NCBI RefSeq assembly: GCF_018612915.1
Contig: NZ_JAGGRL010000007.1
Location: 124,001 to 188,000 of the forward strand
Origin: Stenotrophomonas sp. ISL-67
Lineage (GTDB): Bacteria; Pseudomonadota; Gammaproteobacteria; Xanthomonadales; Xanthomonadaceae
DNA length: 64,000 nt
Direction: 5' to 3'
The position numbers and the translations under genes are program-made. This document shows, one piece after another, positions 18,443-29,397 of the stretch. The first letter of the stretch is position 1; each line of letters begins with the position of its first letter. A model generated the notes under the pieces. That model searched no databases, was not told where the DNA came from, and saw nothing but the letters and a program-made list of their open reading frames with translations.

Positions 18443-19195
18443 TTACTCCCCTTCTTTTGCCGTTGCTGCAGCCGGTGCTCCGGCCTGCTTCCAGTCGAAT
18501 ACCTGGGTGGCGCCCCCTGCGCCGGTTCCCAGCGTGACCCGCACACGTTGCGGGGTGAAGTCCTTGGGCAACATGACGCTGCCGGTGAGCTGCTGGAAGT
18601 ACCGGAAGGAATAATCCTGGCCCGGCACCTTGGTGCGCTGGTGCAGCTCGTCCCAGCTGACCGAGGTCAACTTGCCCTCCTTGACGCCTTCAACCGTAAA
18701 CCGCATCTGGCCTTGGCTGATCGCGCCACGGTTGAGGTTCTGGGTCAGCACCACGGCGTACTGCCAGGTGCCCCCCGCTTCCGGCGAGAATTCAATGGAA
18801 TGGGTGTTCAGGCCCTTGCGCTGGCTGGTGGATCCCACCAGGCGTTCGTAGAAGGCCACGTCGGCGCGAAGGCCGGCGATTTCCTCGTCGCGCTCGCCCA
18901 GCGAGGTCTGCACCTCATTGTTGGCTGCACGGCTGATCCGATCAGACGCCTGCAGGGTGGCCTGGGTCTGCTGCAGCTCCACCACCTGCTTCTGCAAGGT
19001 GTCGGCGCGTGCTTCCGCGGCGCCCAGCTGGCGGCCGGCGTCCCCGCCGGGGCCAGCGGTCCAGCGGCCCAGCAGCACGGCCAGGACCAGGCTGGCCAGC
19101 CAGAGGCCGGCCAGGATCAGCAGGCGGCGGCGATCGGGCGCCACCGGGGTACCGGGGCGGCGGATCTGGATGCGGGACGGTGTCGGGTTGTTCAT
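18443..19195 (-). CDS. DUF6776-like membrane-anchored coiled-coil protein
   Basis: A 250-residue protein with a basic N-terminus, one membrane helix (LLILAGLWLASLVLAVLLGRW, about residues 25-45), a coiled coil (about 55-115, with EARADTLQKQVVELQQTQ) and a C-terminal beta-rich domain expected in the periplasm. I match it to the DUF6776 family from memory. It is first in an apparent operon with the bactofilin (4 bp) and erpA, so it may be the membrane partner of the bactofilin scaffold; that is inference. Confidence 0.78.
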   Translation of the reverse strand: MNNPTPSRIQIRRPGTPVAPDRRRLLILAGLWLASLVLAVLLGRWTAGPGGDAGRQLGAAEARADTLQKQVVELQQTQATLQASDRISRAANNEVQTSLGERDEEIAGLRADVAFYERLVGSTSQRKGLNTHSIEFSPEAGGTWQYAVVLTQNLNRGAISQGQMRFTVEGVKEGKLTSVSWDELHQRTKVPGQDYSFRYFQQLTGSVMLPKDFTPQRVRVTLGTGAGGATQVFDWKQAGAPAAATAKEGE

Positions 19196-19353
19196 GGCGA
19201 TTACGGCGGCACCGCGGCTTGGGCGATACCGACACGACCCCTGTCGGGAAGAGCGACTTGTTAGTGTAAGTCAGGGTTGGCAGGGACAGTAGCGTTCACG
19301 GTCGTCATCCCCGATAGTGTGGGCCTGTGCACACTTTCGCCGGAGCGCCTGCC

Positions 19354-19977
19354 ATGACCGAGGCCCACCTGTTCGTGATCGGCATACTGCTGGCCTGGCT
19401 GGCCGGCATCCGCGTGTACCTCACCGTGTTCGGGGTGGGCCTGGCGGGGCTGCTGGGCTGGGTGGAGCTGCCGCCGGCGCTGCAGGCCACCGAATCCTGG
19501 TGGGTGCTGGGTACCTCGGCTGCGCTTGCCATCACCGAATTCGTCGCCGACAAGATCCCCGGGGTGGACTCGGCCTGGGACCTGGTCCAGACCCTGGCCC
19601 GGGTACCGGCCGGTGCCTTCCTGGCCGCCGCCACGCTGTCGCCCAATGGCGAACTCAGCGCCACCGCGCTGGCCGCCGGTGCCGGCGTGGCACTGGCCAG
19701 CCATGGCCTGAAATCGGGCACCCGTGCCCTGCTCAATACCTCGCCGGAGCCCGCCAGCAACTGGGTGGCCTCGGCGGCTGAAGACACGGTGGTGGTGGGC
19801 GGCCTGGCGTTGGCGCTGGCGCACCCGTGGATGGCATTGATCGTCGTGGTGGCCTGCAGCCTGGTCGGCGCGCTGGTGGTCTGGCTGGTCTGGCGCACCC
19901 TGTGGAAGGGCATGCGCTGGCTGCTGCGGCAACCGGCGGGCAAGCCCGGGGCACTGGCCGACCGCGATGCCGCATAA
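19354..19977 (+). CDS. DUF4126 family membrane protein
   Basis: A 207-residue integral membrane protein with about five helices, rich in Ala/Gly/Leu. The ATG at 19354 has GGAG eight bases upstream; an upstream GTG would add nine residues. Conserved-looking parts are GIRVYLTVFGVGLAGLLGWV, ITEFVADKIPGVDSAWDLVQT and the central SHGLKSGTRALLNTSPEP segment. The family has no assigned function. It stands 24 bp before the next gene on the same strand. Confidence 0.82.
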   Translation: MTEAHLFVIGILLAWLAGIRVYLTVFGVGLAGLLGWVELPPALQATESWWVLGTSAALAITEFVADKIPGVDSAWDLVQTLARVPAGAFLAAATLSPNGELSATALAAGAGVALASHGLKSGTRALLNTSPEPASNWVASAAEDTVVVGGLALALAHPWMALIVVVACSLVGALVVWLVWRTLWKGMRWLLRQPAGKPGALADRDAA

Positions 19978-20001
19978 TCGCGCCGCAGACAGGGAGTACT
20001 G

Positions 20002-21876
20002 ATGGCCGTCCAAGACAACGTTGTTGCATCCACCCGCGTCACCCGCGCCGAAACCCCGCCCGCCGATCATTGGCAGCGCTGGGCAAGTGCCAACGCGCCG
20101 GCCGTGGCGCCCGCGCCGAGCAATGTGGTGCAGCTCAACGCTGCCGCAGCCGCTGCCGTGTCCACCCCGCCGGTGCTGCCGCCGTCGCAGTGGCAGGACG
20201 ATGCCAACCCACCGCCGCTGGGCAGCGAGGCGCCCTACCGCGTGCTGATCGTCGAGGATGACCGCTCGCAGGCCCTGTTCGCACAGAGCGTGCTGCATGG
20301 TGCCGGCATGGAAGCCATCGTGCACAGCGAGGCCGAAGGCGTGCAGCAGGTGATCAACCAACAACGCCCTGACCTGATCCTGATGGACCTGCACCTGCCG
20401 GGCCTGGACGGCATGCGCCTGACCGCACTGATCCGCCAGCAGCCGGGCCAGCAGTTGCTGCCCATCGTGTTCCTCAGCGGCGACCCGGACCCGGAGCGCC
20501 AGTTCGAAGTACTCGACAGCGGTGCCGACGATTTCCTGACCAAGCCGATCCGCCCGCGCCACCTGATTGCAGCGGTGTCCAACCGGATCCGCCGCGCCCG
20601 CGCGCAGGCCGCCCAGCAGCCGGGTGCGCAGGGTGCCCCGGCGATGAACAACCCGGAAACCGGCCTGCCCACCCGCCACCACGTGATGCAGCAGCTGAGC
20701 ACCGCGCTGTCACAGGGTGCCCACGGCGGCCTGTTCTTCATTGAAGTGGCCAGTGCACTGGGCCTGCGCGAACGCTATGGCTATGCCGCGTTCGAACGGT
20801 TGATGGTGCAGGCCGCGCAGCGGCTGGCCGACAACGCGCATCCGCACCTGCTGGCGCGCCTGAACGACAACAGCTTCCTGGTCCTGGCCCGGGGCGTGGA
20901 CGAGGAATCGCTGGATGCAATGGCGCACCAGCTGCGCGATGAGCTGTCCGCGCGCTCCTTCGTGATCCGCGATGAGGAATCGGTACACCTGCGTGGCGTG
21001 GTCGGCCATGCAAAGCTCTCCGGTGGCTTCGGCGATGCCGGCACCGCGCTGGAGGCGGTGGAGCGCACCACGCTGCAGGCGCGCCTGCTGCCATCTGGCG
21101 TAGCCGCACACGTGCGCCGCGAAGACGTTGCCGCGCAGGAACACCTGGCCATGCTCGAGGGCCAGCTCGAACCGGCCTACCAGCCCATCGTGGCCGTGGC
21201 CGGCGGCAACACCGCGCAGTACCAGGTGCTGTTGCGCCTGCGCCAGGCCGACGGCAGCGTGCTCAATGCCGGCCAGGTGATCCCCGCTGCGGAAGCGGCC
21301 GGGCGCATCGCCGACCTGGACCAGCAGGTCTTGGACCATGCGCTGGACCTGCTCGACCTGTACCGCCACGCCACCCCGCCGCTAAGCCTGTTCGTGTCAC
21401 AGTCGCTGCGCACGCTGGCCCGCGACGCGTTCGCCGACTGGCTGCTGGAGACGCTGCAGCAGCGCCAGCTGCCCTGCAGCGCGCTGGTCATCGACGTACG
21501 CCTGCCCGACGCGTTGATCCACACCGTGACCCTGCAGCAGTTCTGTTCGCGCATGAGCGCGGCCGGCGTGCGCTTCTGCCTGAGCCAGTTCGAACCCAGC
21601 GGCGAAGCCAATGCCCTGCTTGGCCAGTTGCCGCTGGCGTTCGTGCGCATGGCCGCCCGCTTCTCCAGCAGCCATGCCAACCAGCAGACCCGCGATGAAC
21701 TGCGCGGCGCGATCGATGCCGCGCACCGCGGCGGGGCGCTGATCATCGGCCAGCAGATCGAGGATCCCCAGGCCGCCGCAGCGATGTGGATGGGCGGGGT
21801 CGATTTCATCCAGGGCAACATGGTGCAGTCGGCCGGGAGCGAGTTGAACTTCGACTTCCACACCGCGGTGCTCTGA
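20002..21876 (+). CDS. REC-GGDEF-EAL response regulator with degenerate catalytic motifs
   Basis: A 624-residue protein: disordered N-terminus (1-77), an intact receiver domain (78-197; Asp86/Asp87, phospho-acceptor Asp129 in LILMDLHLP, Lys181), a GGDEF-like domain (about 215-370) and an EAL-like domain (about 385-620). The GGDEF motif has become NDNSF (288-292) and the EAL signature reads QVL (408-410). The later EAL metal/catalytic motifs are also lost: the DDFG site is SQFE and the KID site is RMA. It should neither make nor break c-di-GMP, and may act as a c-di-GMP receptor or protein scaffold. GGGAG precedes the ATG. The hybrid kinase gene follows after 2 bp and is the likely phosphodonor. 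Confidence 0.9.
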   Translation: MAVQDNVVASTRVTRAETPPADHWQRWASANAPAVAPAPSNVVQLNAAAAAAVSTPPVLPPSQWQDDANPPPLGSEAPYRVLIVEDDRSQALFAQSVLHGAGMEAIVHSEAEGVQQVINQQRPDLILMDLHLPGLDGMRLTALIRQQPGQQLLPIVFLSGDPDPERQFEVLDSGADDFLTKPIRPRHLIAAVSNRIRRARAQAAQQPGAQGAPAMNNPETGLPTRHHVMQQLSTALSQGAHGGLFFIEVASALGLRERYGYAAFERLMVQAAQRLADNAHPHLLARLNDNSFLVLARGVDEESLDAMAHQLRDELSARSFVIRDEESVHLRGVVGHAKLSGGFGDAGTALEAVERTTLQARLLPSGVAAHVRREDVAAQEHLAMLEGQLEPAYQPIVAVAGGNTAQYQVLLRLRQADGSVLNAGQVIPAAEAAGRIADLDQQVLDHALDLLDLYRHATPPLSLFVSQSLRTLARDAFADWLLETLQQRQLPCSALVIDVRLPDALIHTVTLQQFCSRMSAAGVRFCLSQFEPSGEANALLGQLPLAFVRMAARFSSSHANQQTRDELRGAIDAAHRGGALIIGQQIEDPQAAAAMWMGGVDFIQGNMVQSAGSELNFDFHTAVL

Positions 21877-21878
21877 CC

Positions 21879-24119
<2,241 letters not shown>

Positions 24120-24120
24120 A

Positions 24121-24591
24121 TCACTCTTCCAGCTTGGTGAGCAGGTAGTTCGGCTCGCCAATGCGCTCGATCAGCTCCAGCTGGGTTTCCAGCCAGTCGA
24201 TGTGCTCTTCCTCGTTGTCGAGGATCTTCACGAACAGCTGGCGGCTGACGTAATCGCCGACCGAATCGGCGTAGGCCACCGCGTCACGCAGCGTGACGGT
24301 GCCCTCGCGCTCCAGTGCCAGATCGCACTGCAGGATCTCGGTGGGGTTTTCGCCAATACGCAGCTTGCCCAGCGCCTGGAAGTTCGGCAGGCCTTCAAGG
24401 AACAGGATGCGATCGGAGAGCACGTCAGCGTGCTTCATCTCCTCGATCGATTCCTTGTACTCATGTTCGGCCAGTTCCTTCAGACCCCAGTTCTTCAGCA
24501 TCTTGGCATGCAGGAAGTACTGGTTGATCGCGGTCAGCTCGTTGTAGAGGACCTTGTTGAGGAATTCGATGACCTTGGCGTCGCCCTTCAT
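24121..24591 (-). CDS. bfr: Bacterioferritin
   Basis: A 156-residue heme-containing ferritin that oxidises and stores iron in a 24-mer. The sequence follows E. coli Bfr closely: [19 protein letters not shown] start, ferroxidase ligands in [11 protein letters not shown] and [19 protein letters not shown], the heme Met in EEMKHAD, and [23 protein letters not shown]. The Met at 24591 matches the family start. The bfd gene lies 195 bp upstream on the same strand. Iron control (Fur or RyhB-like) is expected but I saw no clear site. Confidence 0.95.
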   Translation of the reverse strand: MKGDAKVIEFLNKVLYNELTAINQYFLHAKMLKNWGLKELAEHEYKESIEEMKHADVLSDRILFLEGLPNFQALGKLRIGENPTEILQCDLALEREGTVTLRDAVAYADSVGDYVSRQLFVKILDNEEEHIDWLETQLELIERIGEPNYLLTKLEE

Positions 24592-24714
24592 GACCGTGCT
24601 CCTGCAGCGTGAAAACGCCGGCACTGTAGCGCGTCCCCGCAAACAATGAAGGAACGCGAATCATGCTCGCTATCGCCTTCCGGCGGGGTGCGCGTACAGG
24701 CGCGGAAACGATCC

Positions 24715-24736
24715 GTAGCAGCCAGCCCATGGCTGG
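24715..24736 (+). repeat. GTAG-type palindrome, short
   Basis: GTAG followed by CAGCCA..TGGCTG stem in the bfd-bfr gap; a second smaller imperfect copy follows (GGCCGG/CTTATCGGGGC). The match to the GTAG family is weaker than elsewhere. Confidence 0.5.
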
Positions 24737-24786
24737 ATGACCTTAGCGGGGCCGGATGACCTTATCGGGGCTGGGGCAGGTTGCCG

Positions 24787-24993
24787 TCAGGCAACCTGGG
24801 CCAGACCCAGCACGGGTAGCGGCAGATCAACGGAACGGGCCTTCGCCAGCAGGTCCGCCGCCATGTCCAGGCAGGAACCGCAGGTGGCGCCGCAACCGGT
24901 GCGCATGGTCAGCTCGGACACGCTGGCGACACCGCTCTGGGCGGCTTCGCGGATCTGGTGGTCGGTTACCCCGTTACAGATGCAGACGTACAC
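24787..24993 (-). CDS. bfd: Bacterioferritin-associated ferredoxin
   Basis: A 68-residue [2Fe-2S] protein that reduces the ferric core of bacterioferritin to release iron. The four cluster cysteines fit the family spacing: Cys4 and Cys6 in MYVCICNG, Cys38 and Cys41 in GATCGSC, with an extra Cys34. It is upstream of bfr on the same strand, as expected for this pair. Confidence 0.92.
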   Translation of the reverse strand: MYVCICNGVTDHQIREAAQSGVASVSELTMRTGCGATCGSCLDMAADLLAKARSVDLPLPVLGLAQVA

Positions 24994-25110
24994 GTGCGGA
25001 CTCGGCAGGCAGGCCCGGATCGGCCTGTGGCTATTCCAATCGAAACGAGAATGGTTGTCAATTTCGTAACTGAATCATTCTCGATACGGTTCAGCATGCC
25101 GCGCCAAAAC

Positions 25111-25143
25111 AAAAAAAAGACCGATCTTTCGATCGGTCTTTTT
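25111..25143. terminator. Bidirectional intrinsic terminator
   Basis: A GACCGATC/GATCGGTC stem with a TTTC loop, flanked by A8 on the left and T5 on the right. It ends the minus-strand tRNA transcript and could also stop plus-strand readthrough. Confidence 0.85.
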
Positions 25144-25149
25144 CGTGTT

Positions 25150-25224
25150 TGGCTGCCCCGGATGGATTCGAACCACCGAATGCCTGAGTCAGAGTCAGGT
25201 GCCTTACCGCTTGGCGACGGGGCA
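25150..25224 (-). tRNA. tRNA-Gln (anticodon CTG)
   Basis: A 75-nt cloverleaf read on the minus strand: acceptor TGCCCCG/CGGGGCA, anticodon arm CCTGA-CTCTGAC-TCAGG giving anticodon CTG, T-loop GGTTCGAATCC, discriminator G and an encoded CCA end. Confidence 0.93.
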
Positions 25225-25273
25225 AAATACGTGTGCAATTATCGCACTTTTTCACAAGGAATCCAAGCGAACT

Positions 25274-25350
25274 TGGTGGCTATGGGTGGACTCGAACCAC
25301 CGACCCCAGCATTATGAGTGCTGTGCTCTAACCGGCTGAGCTACATAGCC
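25274..25350 (-). tRNA. tRNA-Met (elongator, anticodon CAT)
   Basis: A 77-nt cloverleaf on the minus strand: acceptor GGCTATG/CATAGCC, anticodon arm CAGCA-CTCATAA-TGCTG giving CAT, T-loop GGTTCGAGTCC, encoded CCA. The paired first acceptor base and lack of the GGG/CCC initiator stem indicate elongator Met. It lies 49 bp before the tRNA-Gln gene and is probably co-transcribed. Confidence 0.92.
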
Positions 25351-25471
25351 CTGGTGAGCCGGCAATTCTGAGCATGTAAACGGAATCTGTCAACACCTTT
25401 TCACCGCGCTTGTGAGTGGGCACCGGGCGTGTCACAGTCCTGACCAGTAGATTTTTCTAGGAGTCCGCATC

Positions 25472-26107
25472 GTGATCGATCCGGACGGCTATCGACCGAA
25501 CGTCGGCATCGTGCTGATGCGGCAGGACGGGCAGGTGTTCTGGGCACGACGTGTGCGCCGGGATGGCTGGCAGTTCCCGCAAGGTGGCATGAATACCGAT
25601 GAGACGCCTGTCGAAGCCATGTATCGCGAGTTGCATGAAGAAACCGGATTGTTGCCAGAGCACGTAGAAGTGCTGGGTGCGACGCCGGGCTGGCTGCGCT
25701 ATCGCCTGCCGGCCCGGGCCATCCGCCGCAATGAGAAGCAGGTCTGCATCGGCCAGAAGCAGGTCTGGTTCCTGCTGCGCCTGGCGGGCGACGAATCGCA
25801 CGTCACCCTGGACCATACCGACAGCCCCGAGTTCGACCAGTGGCGCTGGGTGGATTTCTGGTACCCGGTGGAACACGTGGTGATGTTCAAGCGCGGCGTC
25901 TATGCACGGGCGCTGCGCCACCTGGCGCCGCTGGCGCGCGGCGTGGCCGGCACCGGAGTGGAATCCATGCCCAAATCGGCCCAGGAAGCGTGGATGCCCG
26001 GGCATGCGGCCGGGCACGACCGACCGCGCAAGCGCGCCCCCGCGCCCAAGCGCGGTGGTGGCTATTGGCCGCGCAGCAAGGCCAAGGGCGAACCGGGCGC
26101 GGTGTAA
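25472..26107 (+). CDS. rppH: RNA pyrophosphohydrolase RppH
   Basis: A 211-residue Nudix enzyme that converts 5'-triphosphate RNA ends to monophosphate and so triggers mRNA decay. The GTG start has AGGAG upstream. The N-terminus ([16 protein letters not shown]) and the Nudix box [20 protein letters not shown] (from residue 38) are typical. It is longer than the E. coli enzyme (about 176 residues): the last 50 residues form a basic, low-complexity tail rich in Arg/Lys/Pro/Gly, perhaps aiding RNA contact. Confidence 0.94.
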   Translation: MIDPDGYRPNVGIVLMRQDGQVFWARRVRRDGWQFPQGGMNTDETPVEAMYRELHEETGLLPEHVEVLGATPGWLRYRLPARAIRRNEKQVCIGQKQVWFLLRLAGDESHVTLDHTDSPEFDQWRWVDFWYPVEHVVMFKRGVYARALRHLAPLARGVAGTGVESMPKSAQEAWMPGHAAGHDRPRKRAPAPKRGGGYWPRSKAKGEPGAV

Positions 26108-26131
26108 GCGCCTTCGCGTCCACTGAAACGA

Positions 26132-26159
26132 CAAAAGCCCGGCCGAAGCCGGGCTTTTG
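26132..26159. terminator. Intrinsic terminator between rppH and rpsI
   Basis: CAAAAGCCCGGC/GCCGGGCTTTTG near-perfect palindrome with a CGAA loop; A and T runs on both sides suit the convergent genes rppH and rpsI. Confidence 0.85.
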
Positions 26160-26207
26160 CGTTCCTCCCAGCGGGATCCCGAAGGATCCCACGCCAGGCG
26201 CGATGGA

Positions 26208-26600
26208 TCAGCGCTTGGAGAACTGGGTGGCGCGACGTGCCTTGTGCAGGCCGACCTTCTTACGCTCGACTTCACGGGCGTCACGGGTCATGAAGCCAGC
26301 CTTGCGCAGCTCGGACTTCAGGGTTTCGTCGTACTCGACCAGCGCGCGGGCAATGCCCAGGCGGATCGCACCGGCCTGGCCGGTGGTGCCGCCGCCAGCG
26401 GCGGTGACCATGATGTCGAACGATTCGGTGTTCTTGGTCAGCTCCAGCGGCTGGCGCACGATCATGCGTGCGGTCTCACGGCCAAAGAACTCGTCCAGCG
26501 GACGGCCATTGACGGTGATGTTGCCGGCGCCCTTGCGCAGGAACACGCGGGCGGTGGAGGACTTGCGGCGGCCGGTGCCGTAGTTTTGAGTGATAGCCAT
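26208..26600 (-). CDS. rpsI: 30S ribosomal protein S9
   Basis: A 130-residue S9 with the typical start ([20 protein letters not shown]) and the C-terminal SKR tail that reaches the ribosomal P site (RRATQFSKR). It follows rplM after 2 bp, the usual rplM-rpsI operon. Confidence 0.98.
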   Translation of the reverse strand: MAITQNYGTGRRKSSTARVFLRKGAGNITVNGRPLDEFFGRETARMIVRQPLELTKNTESFDIMVTAAGGGTTGQAGAIRLGIARALVEYDETLKSELRKAGFMTRDAREVERKKVGLHKARRATQFSKR

Positions 26601-26602
26601 GA

Positions 26603-27031
26603 TTAGATATCCAGAACCTGGGGCTGCTGAGCGGCGTGCGGGTGCTCGGAACCCGAGTACACCTTGAGCTTGCGGTACATGGCGCGGCCCAGCGGGCCCT
26701 TCGGCAGCATGCCCTTGACGGCGGTTTCGATGACGCGCTCCGGGTGGCGCTCCAGCGCCTGGGCCAGAGTTTCGGTCTTCAGGTTGCCGATGTAGCCAGT
26801 GAAGCGGTGGTACAGCTTGTCCTGCAGCTTGTTGCCGGTGACGGCAATCTTTTCTGCATTGATGACAACCAGGTAATCACCGGTATCAACGTGGGGGGTG
26901 TAGACCGGCTTGTGCTTGCCGCGCAGACGGCGGGCCAGCTCGGTGGACAGACGGCCCAGCGTCTTGCCGGAGGCGTCGACGAGATACCAGTCGCGCTGGA
27001 CGGTCTCGGACTTTGCAGTGAAAGTGCTCAT
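26603..27031 (-). CDS. rplM: 50S ribosomal protein L13
   Basis: A 142-residue L13 with the family segments [37 protein letters not shown] and [19 protein letters not shown]. The Met at 27031 (MSTFTAK) gives the standard length; the frame stays open upstream across the leader without an alternative site. The leader shared with coq7 (27032-27213) may hold the operon promoter and an L13 autoregulation site, not identified by eye. Confidence 0.97.
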   Translation of the reverse strand: MSTFTAKSETVQRDWYLVDASGKTLGRLSTELARRLRGKHKPVYTPHVDTGDYLVVINAEKIAVTGNKLQDKLYHRFTGYIGNLKTETLAQALERHPERVIETAVKGMLPKGPLGRAMYRKLKVYSGSEHPHAAQQPQVLDI

Positions 27032-27213
27032 GGAAGAACTCAAGTAGGTCGGGCTCATTGCGGCCAGGAAGCGGCCGGAACTCTGCCACGCGTTGTGAAG
27101 AGGCGGGATTGTACCGGCCATCCTGCCCGGATGCAAATCCGCGGGCGGGCCGGGTTGGCAGGCCAGCGCCGGGGGGCGAGAATCGACATTCCCCCGCCGC
27201 GATGCCGAACCGC

Positions 27214-27858
27214 ATGACCGCGTTCCGCCAGATCACCCCGCTCGACCACCTGCTGACCGAAGCGCAGCGCGCCCTGGACACGGTGTTCGGCAACCCGCCG
27301 GCCAGCCGGCCCTACCCGGCCGAGGCCACCCCGGACGCAGCACTGGACACCGCCCAGCGCCGCCACGCTGCCGGCCTGATGCGGATCAACCATGTCGGCG
27401 AGGTCTGTGCCCAGGGCCTGTACTTCGGCCAGGCCGCGGTGGCGCAGGAGCCGGAGACCCGGGCCCACCTGCTCGAAGCGGCCCAGGAGGAAACCGACCA
27501 CCTGGCCTGGTGCGCCCGACGCCTGCGCGAGCTGGACAGCCGGCCCAGCCTGTTCAACCCGATCTGGTACGCCGGCAGCTACACGATAGGCACCCTGGCC
27601 GGCCTGCGCGGAGATGGCTGGAACCTGGGCTTCGTGGTGGAAACCGAGCGCCAGGTGGAAGCCCACCTGGACGAGCACCTGGACACCCTGCCGCCGACCG
27701 ACCAGCGCAGCCGCGAGATCCTCAAGGTGATGAAGATCGACGAGGCCCGCCACGCCGAACACGCCGAGCACGCCGGCGCACGCAGGCTGCCCTTCCCGAT
27801 CCCGGGCGTGATGGCCTTGGCCTCCAAGGCCATGAAGACCATCGCTTATCGGTTGTAA
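27214..27858 (+). CDS. coq7: Demethoxyubiquinone hydroxylase Coq7
   Basis: A 214-residue di-iron monooxygenase for the penultimate step of ubiquinone synthesis, adding the C-6 hydroxyl before final methylation. The carboxylate/His iron ligands appear in [40 protein letters not shown] and [13 protein letters not shown]. Start choice is uncertain: Met at 27214 ([13 protein letters not shown]) matches family length, while 27202 adds four residues; neither has a clear ribosome site. It is divergent from rplM. Confidence 0.93.
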   Translation: MTAFRQITPLDHLLTEAQRALDTVFGNPPASRPYPAEATPDAALDTAQRRHAAGLMRINHVGEVCAQGLYFGQAAVAQEPETRAHLLEAAQEETDHLAWCARRLRELDSRPSLFNPIWYAGSYTIGTLAGLRGDGWNLGFVVETERQVEAHLDEHLDTLPPTDQRSREILKVMKIDEARHAEHAEHAGARRLPFPIPGVMALASKAMKTIAYRL

Positions 27859-27867
27859 CGCACACCG

Positions 27868-27938
27868 GTAGCGCCGGCCGTTGGCCGGCCCTGGGACCGC
27901 ATCAACGTTCATGAGGGCCGGCCAACGGCCGGCGCTAC
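27868..27938. repeat. Inverted pair of GTAG-type palindromes
   Basis: Two copies of the GTAG-GC-GCCGGCCGTTGGCCGGC element in opposite orientation, 27868-27891 (plus) and 27915-27938 (minus), separated by about 23 bp. The whole unit is a dimer that could fold as one long hairpin, like a REP/BIME pair. It lies between convergent coq7 and sugE. Confidence 0.85.
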
Positions 27939-27943
27939 CGGGA

Positions 27944-28261
27944 TTACCCGGACACCAGTTTCAGGCCGATCACCCCCGCCACGATCAGGCCGATGCACGC
28001 CAACCGCGGCGCCGACGCGCTGTCGCCGAACAGGAAGATGCCCAGGATCGCCACGCCCAGGGCACCGATGCCGGTCCAGATCGCGTAGGCGGTGCCCACC
28101 GGGATGGACTTCATGGCTTGGCTCATCAGGTACAGGCTGACCAGTGCCGCGCCCACCGTGGCGAGCGTGGGCAGCGGCTTGCTGAAACCGTCCGAATATT
28201 TCATTCCGATCGCAAAGCCGATTTCAAACAGGCCGGCCAGCAGCAGGTAGATCCAGGGCAT
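27944..28261 (-). CDS. sugE: SugE/Gdx-type small multidrug resistance exporter
   Basis: A 105-residue four-helix SMR protein. The active Glu14-equivalent lies in LAGLFEIGFAIGMKYSDGF, and the sequence GTAYAIWTGIGALGVAILGI is the SMR signature. The Met at 28261 has GGAGG seven bases upstream. SugE-class members are guanidinium/proton exporters (Gdx); some also pass quaternary ammonium compounds. A hairpin with a U-rich tract ends about 11 bases before the ribosome site, so expression may depend on readthrough or on an upstream promoter. Confidence 0.92.
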   Translation of the reverse strand: MPWIYLLLAGLFEIGFAIGMKYSDGFSKPLPTLATVGAALVSLYLMSQAMKSIPVGTAYAIWTGIGALGVAILGIFLFGDSASAPRLACIGLIVAGVIGLKLVSG

Positions 28262-28271
28262 GGGGTTGCCT

Positions 28272-28315
28272 CCTAAACAAAAACAAAACGGCCCGGCGTC
28301 TTCACACCGGACCGT
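28272..28315 (-). terminator. Hairpin plus U-rich tract between speD and sugE
   Basis: On the minus strand, ACGGTCCGG/CCGGGCCGT forms a 9-bp stem with a ten-base loop, followed by TTTTGTTTTTGTTT. It can terminate speD transcripts, yet it lies immediately before the sugE ribosome site. An upstream ACCG can pair with CGGT in the 5' half of the stem, a possible alternative fold. Confidence 0.7.
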
Positions 28316-28431
28316 CATCGGTAGCGTGCCGTGGAACAATGATTCTGCGCAAATCAGATGTTCCACAGGGCGGGACGTCCCGCCTTGTGCAGCACCGCCC
28401 AGGCCAGGGCCCGGGCGGGTGTCGCAGGGTA

Positions 28432-29226
28432 TTACTCGGACAGGTTGCGGCCGTGGAACAGCTCTTCGATCTCGCGCTTGAGCAGCGCTTCGATCTTCAT
28501 GCGTTCCTTGAACGAGATGTTCTTGGCCTTTTCCTCGAACAGGTACTGGTCCAGGTCGAAGTCCTTCAGGTGCATCTTCGTGTGGAAGATGTTTTCCTGG
28601 TAGACGTTGACGTCGAACATCTCGTAACGCGACTTGATGTTCTTGGCCAGGAAGTTCTGGATCGAGTTGATCTTGTGATCGATGTAGTGCTTCTTACCCT
28701 TCACGTCACGGGTGAAGCCACGCACGCGGTAGTCCATGATCACGATGTCCGATTCCAGACTCTCGATCAGGTAGTTCAGCGCCTTCAGCGGCGAAATCAC
28801 GCCACAGGTAGCCACATCGATGTCCGCGCGGAACGTGGCGATGCCTTCCTGCGGGTGGGTTTCAGGGTAGGTATGGACCGTGATGTGGCTCTTGTCCATG
28901 TGCGCTACCACGGCATCGGAGATCAACTCCTTGCCCGCCAGCTTCTTGTCGATCACCGGTTCTTCGGAGATCAGGATCGTCACCGAAGCACCCTGCGGAT
29001 CGTAGTCCTGGCGCGCGACGTTGAGGATGTTGGCGCCGATGATCTCAGCGACATCGGTCAAGATCTGAGTCAGCCTATCGGCGTTGTACTCTTCATCGAT
29101 GTATTCAATGTAACGCTGACGCTCCTCTTCGGTGCGGGCGTAACACACGTCATAGATGTTGAAGCTCAGCGCCTTGGTGAGGTTGTTGAAACCCTGCAAC
29201 CTCAGGCGAGGCAACGGCTTGACCAC
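28432..29226 (-). CDS. speD: S-adenosylmethionine decarboxylase proenzyme SpeD
   Basis: A 264-residue pyruvoyl enzyme that makes decarboxylated SAM for spermidine synthesis. The self-cleavage Ser113 lies in [14 protein letters not shown], which becomes the pyruvoyl group. A GTG start at 29226 ([20 protein letters not shown]) matches the family N-terminus; upstream in-frame codons would add an unconserved extension. It is divergent from clp, with 171 bp between them holding both promoters. Confidence 0.95.
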   Translation of the reverse strand: MVKPLPRLRLQGFNNLTKALSFNIYDVCYARTEEERQRYIEYIDEEYNADRLTQILTDVAEIIGANILNVARQDYDPQGASVTILISEEPVIDKKLAGKELISDAVVAHMDKSHITVHTYPETHPQEGIATFRADIDVATCGVISPLKALNYLIESLESDIVIMDYRVRGFTRDVKGKKHYIDHKINSIQNFLAKNIKSRYEMFDVNVYQENIFHTKMHLKDFDLDQYLFEEKAKNISFKERMKIEALLKREIEELFHGRNLSE

Positions 29227-29397
29227 GGCGGTCGATCCTGTGTGTGGTGGGAAAGGATCAATTATGGGGCAAAGTGATCGGGGGCGAAACTTGCATTGAT
29301 ACAAGTTGCTGTGTTGGGGTTTGCCCTTCACAACCCTGATCGTTAAGCTCGCGGCACATAGCCGTGAATTGTTCATGAGCAAAGGGAGCGCCTCAAC

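Noticed and set aside
25150..25350. tRNA genes as a phage or island attachment site
   Set aside because: No integrase gene, direct repeat of a tRNA end, or atypical DNA was seen beside them; flanks are housekeeping genes.
28262..28345. Guanidine-II or guanidine-III riboswitch before sugE
   Set aside because: I looked for two ACGR-loop hairpins and for the ACGAGG/AAGACG pseudoknot pattern. A GAAGACG string occurs, but the stem leaves no room for the pseudoknot partner and no paired ACGR loops are present.
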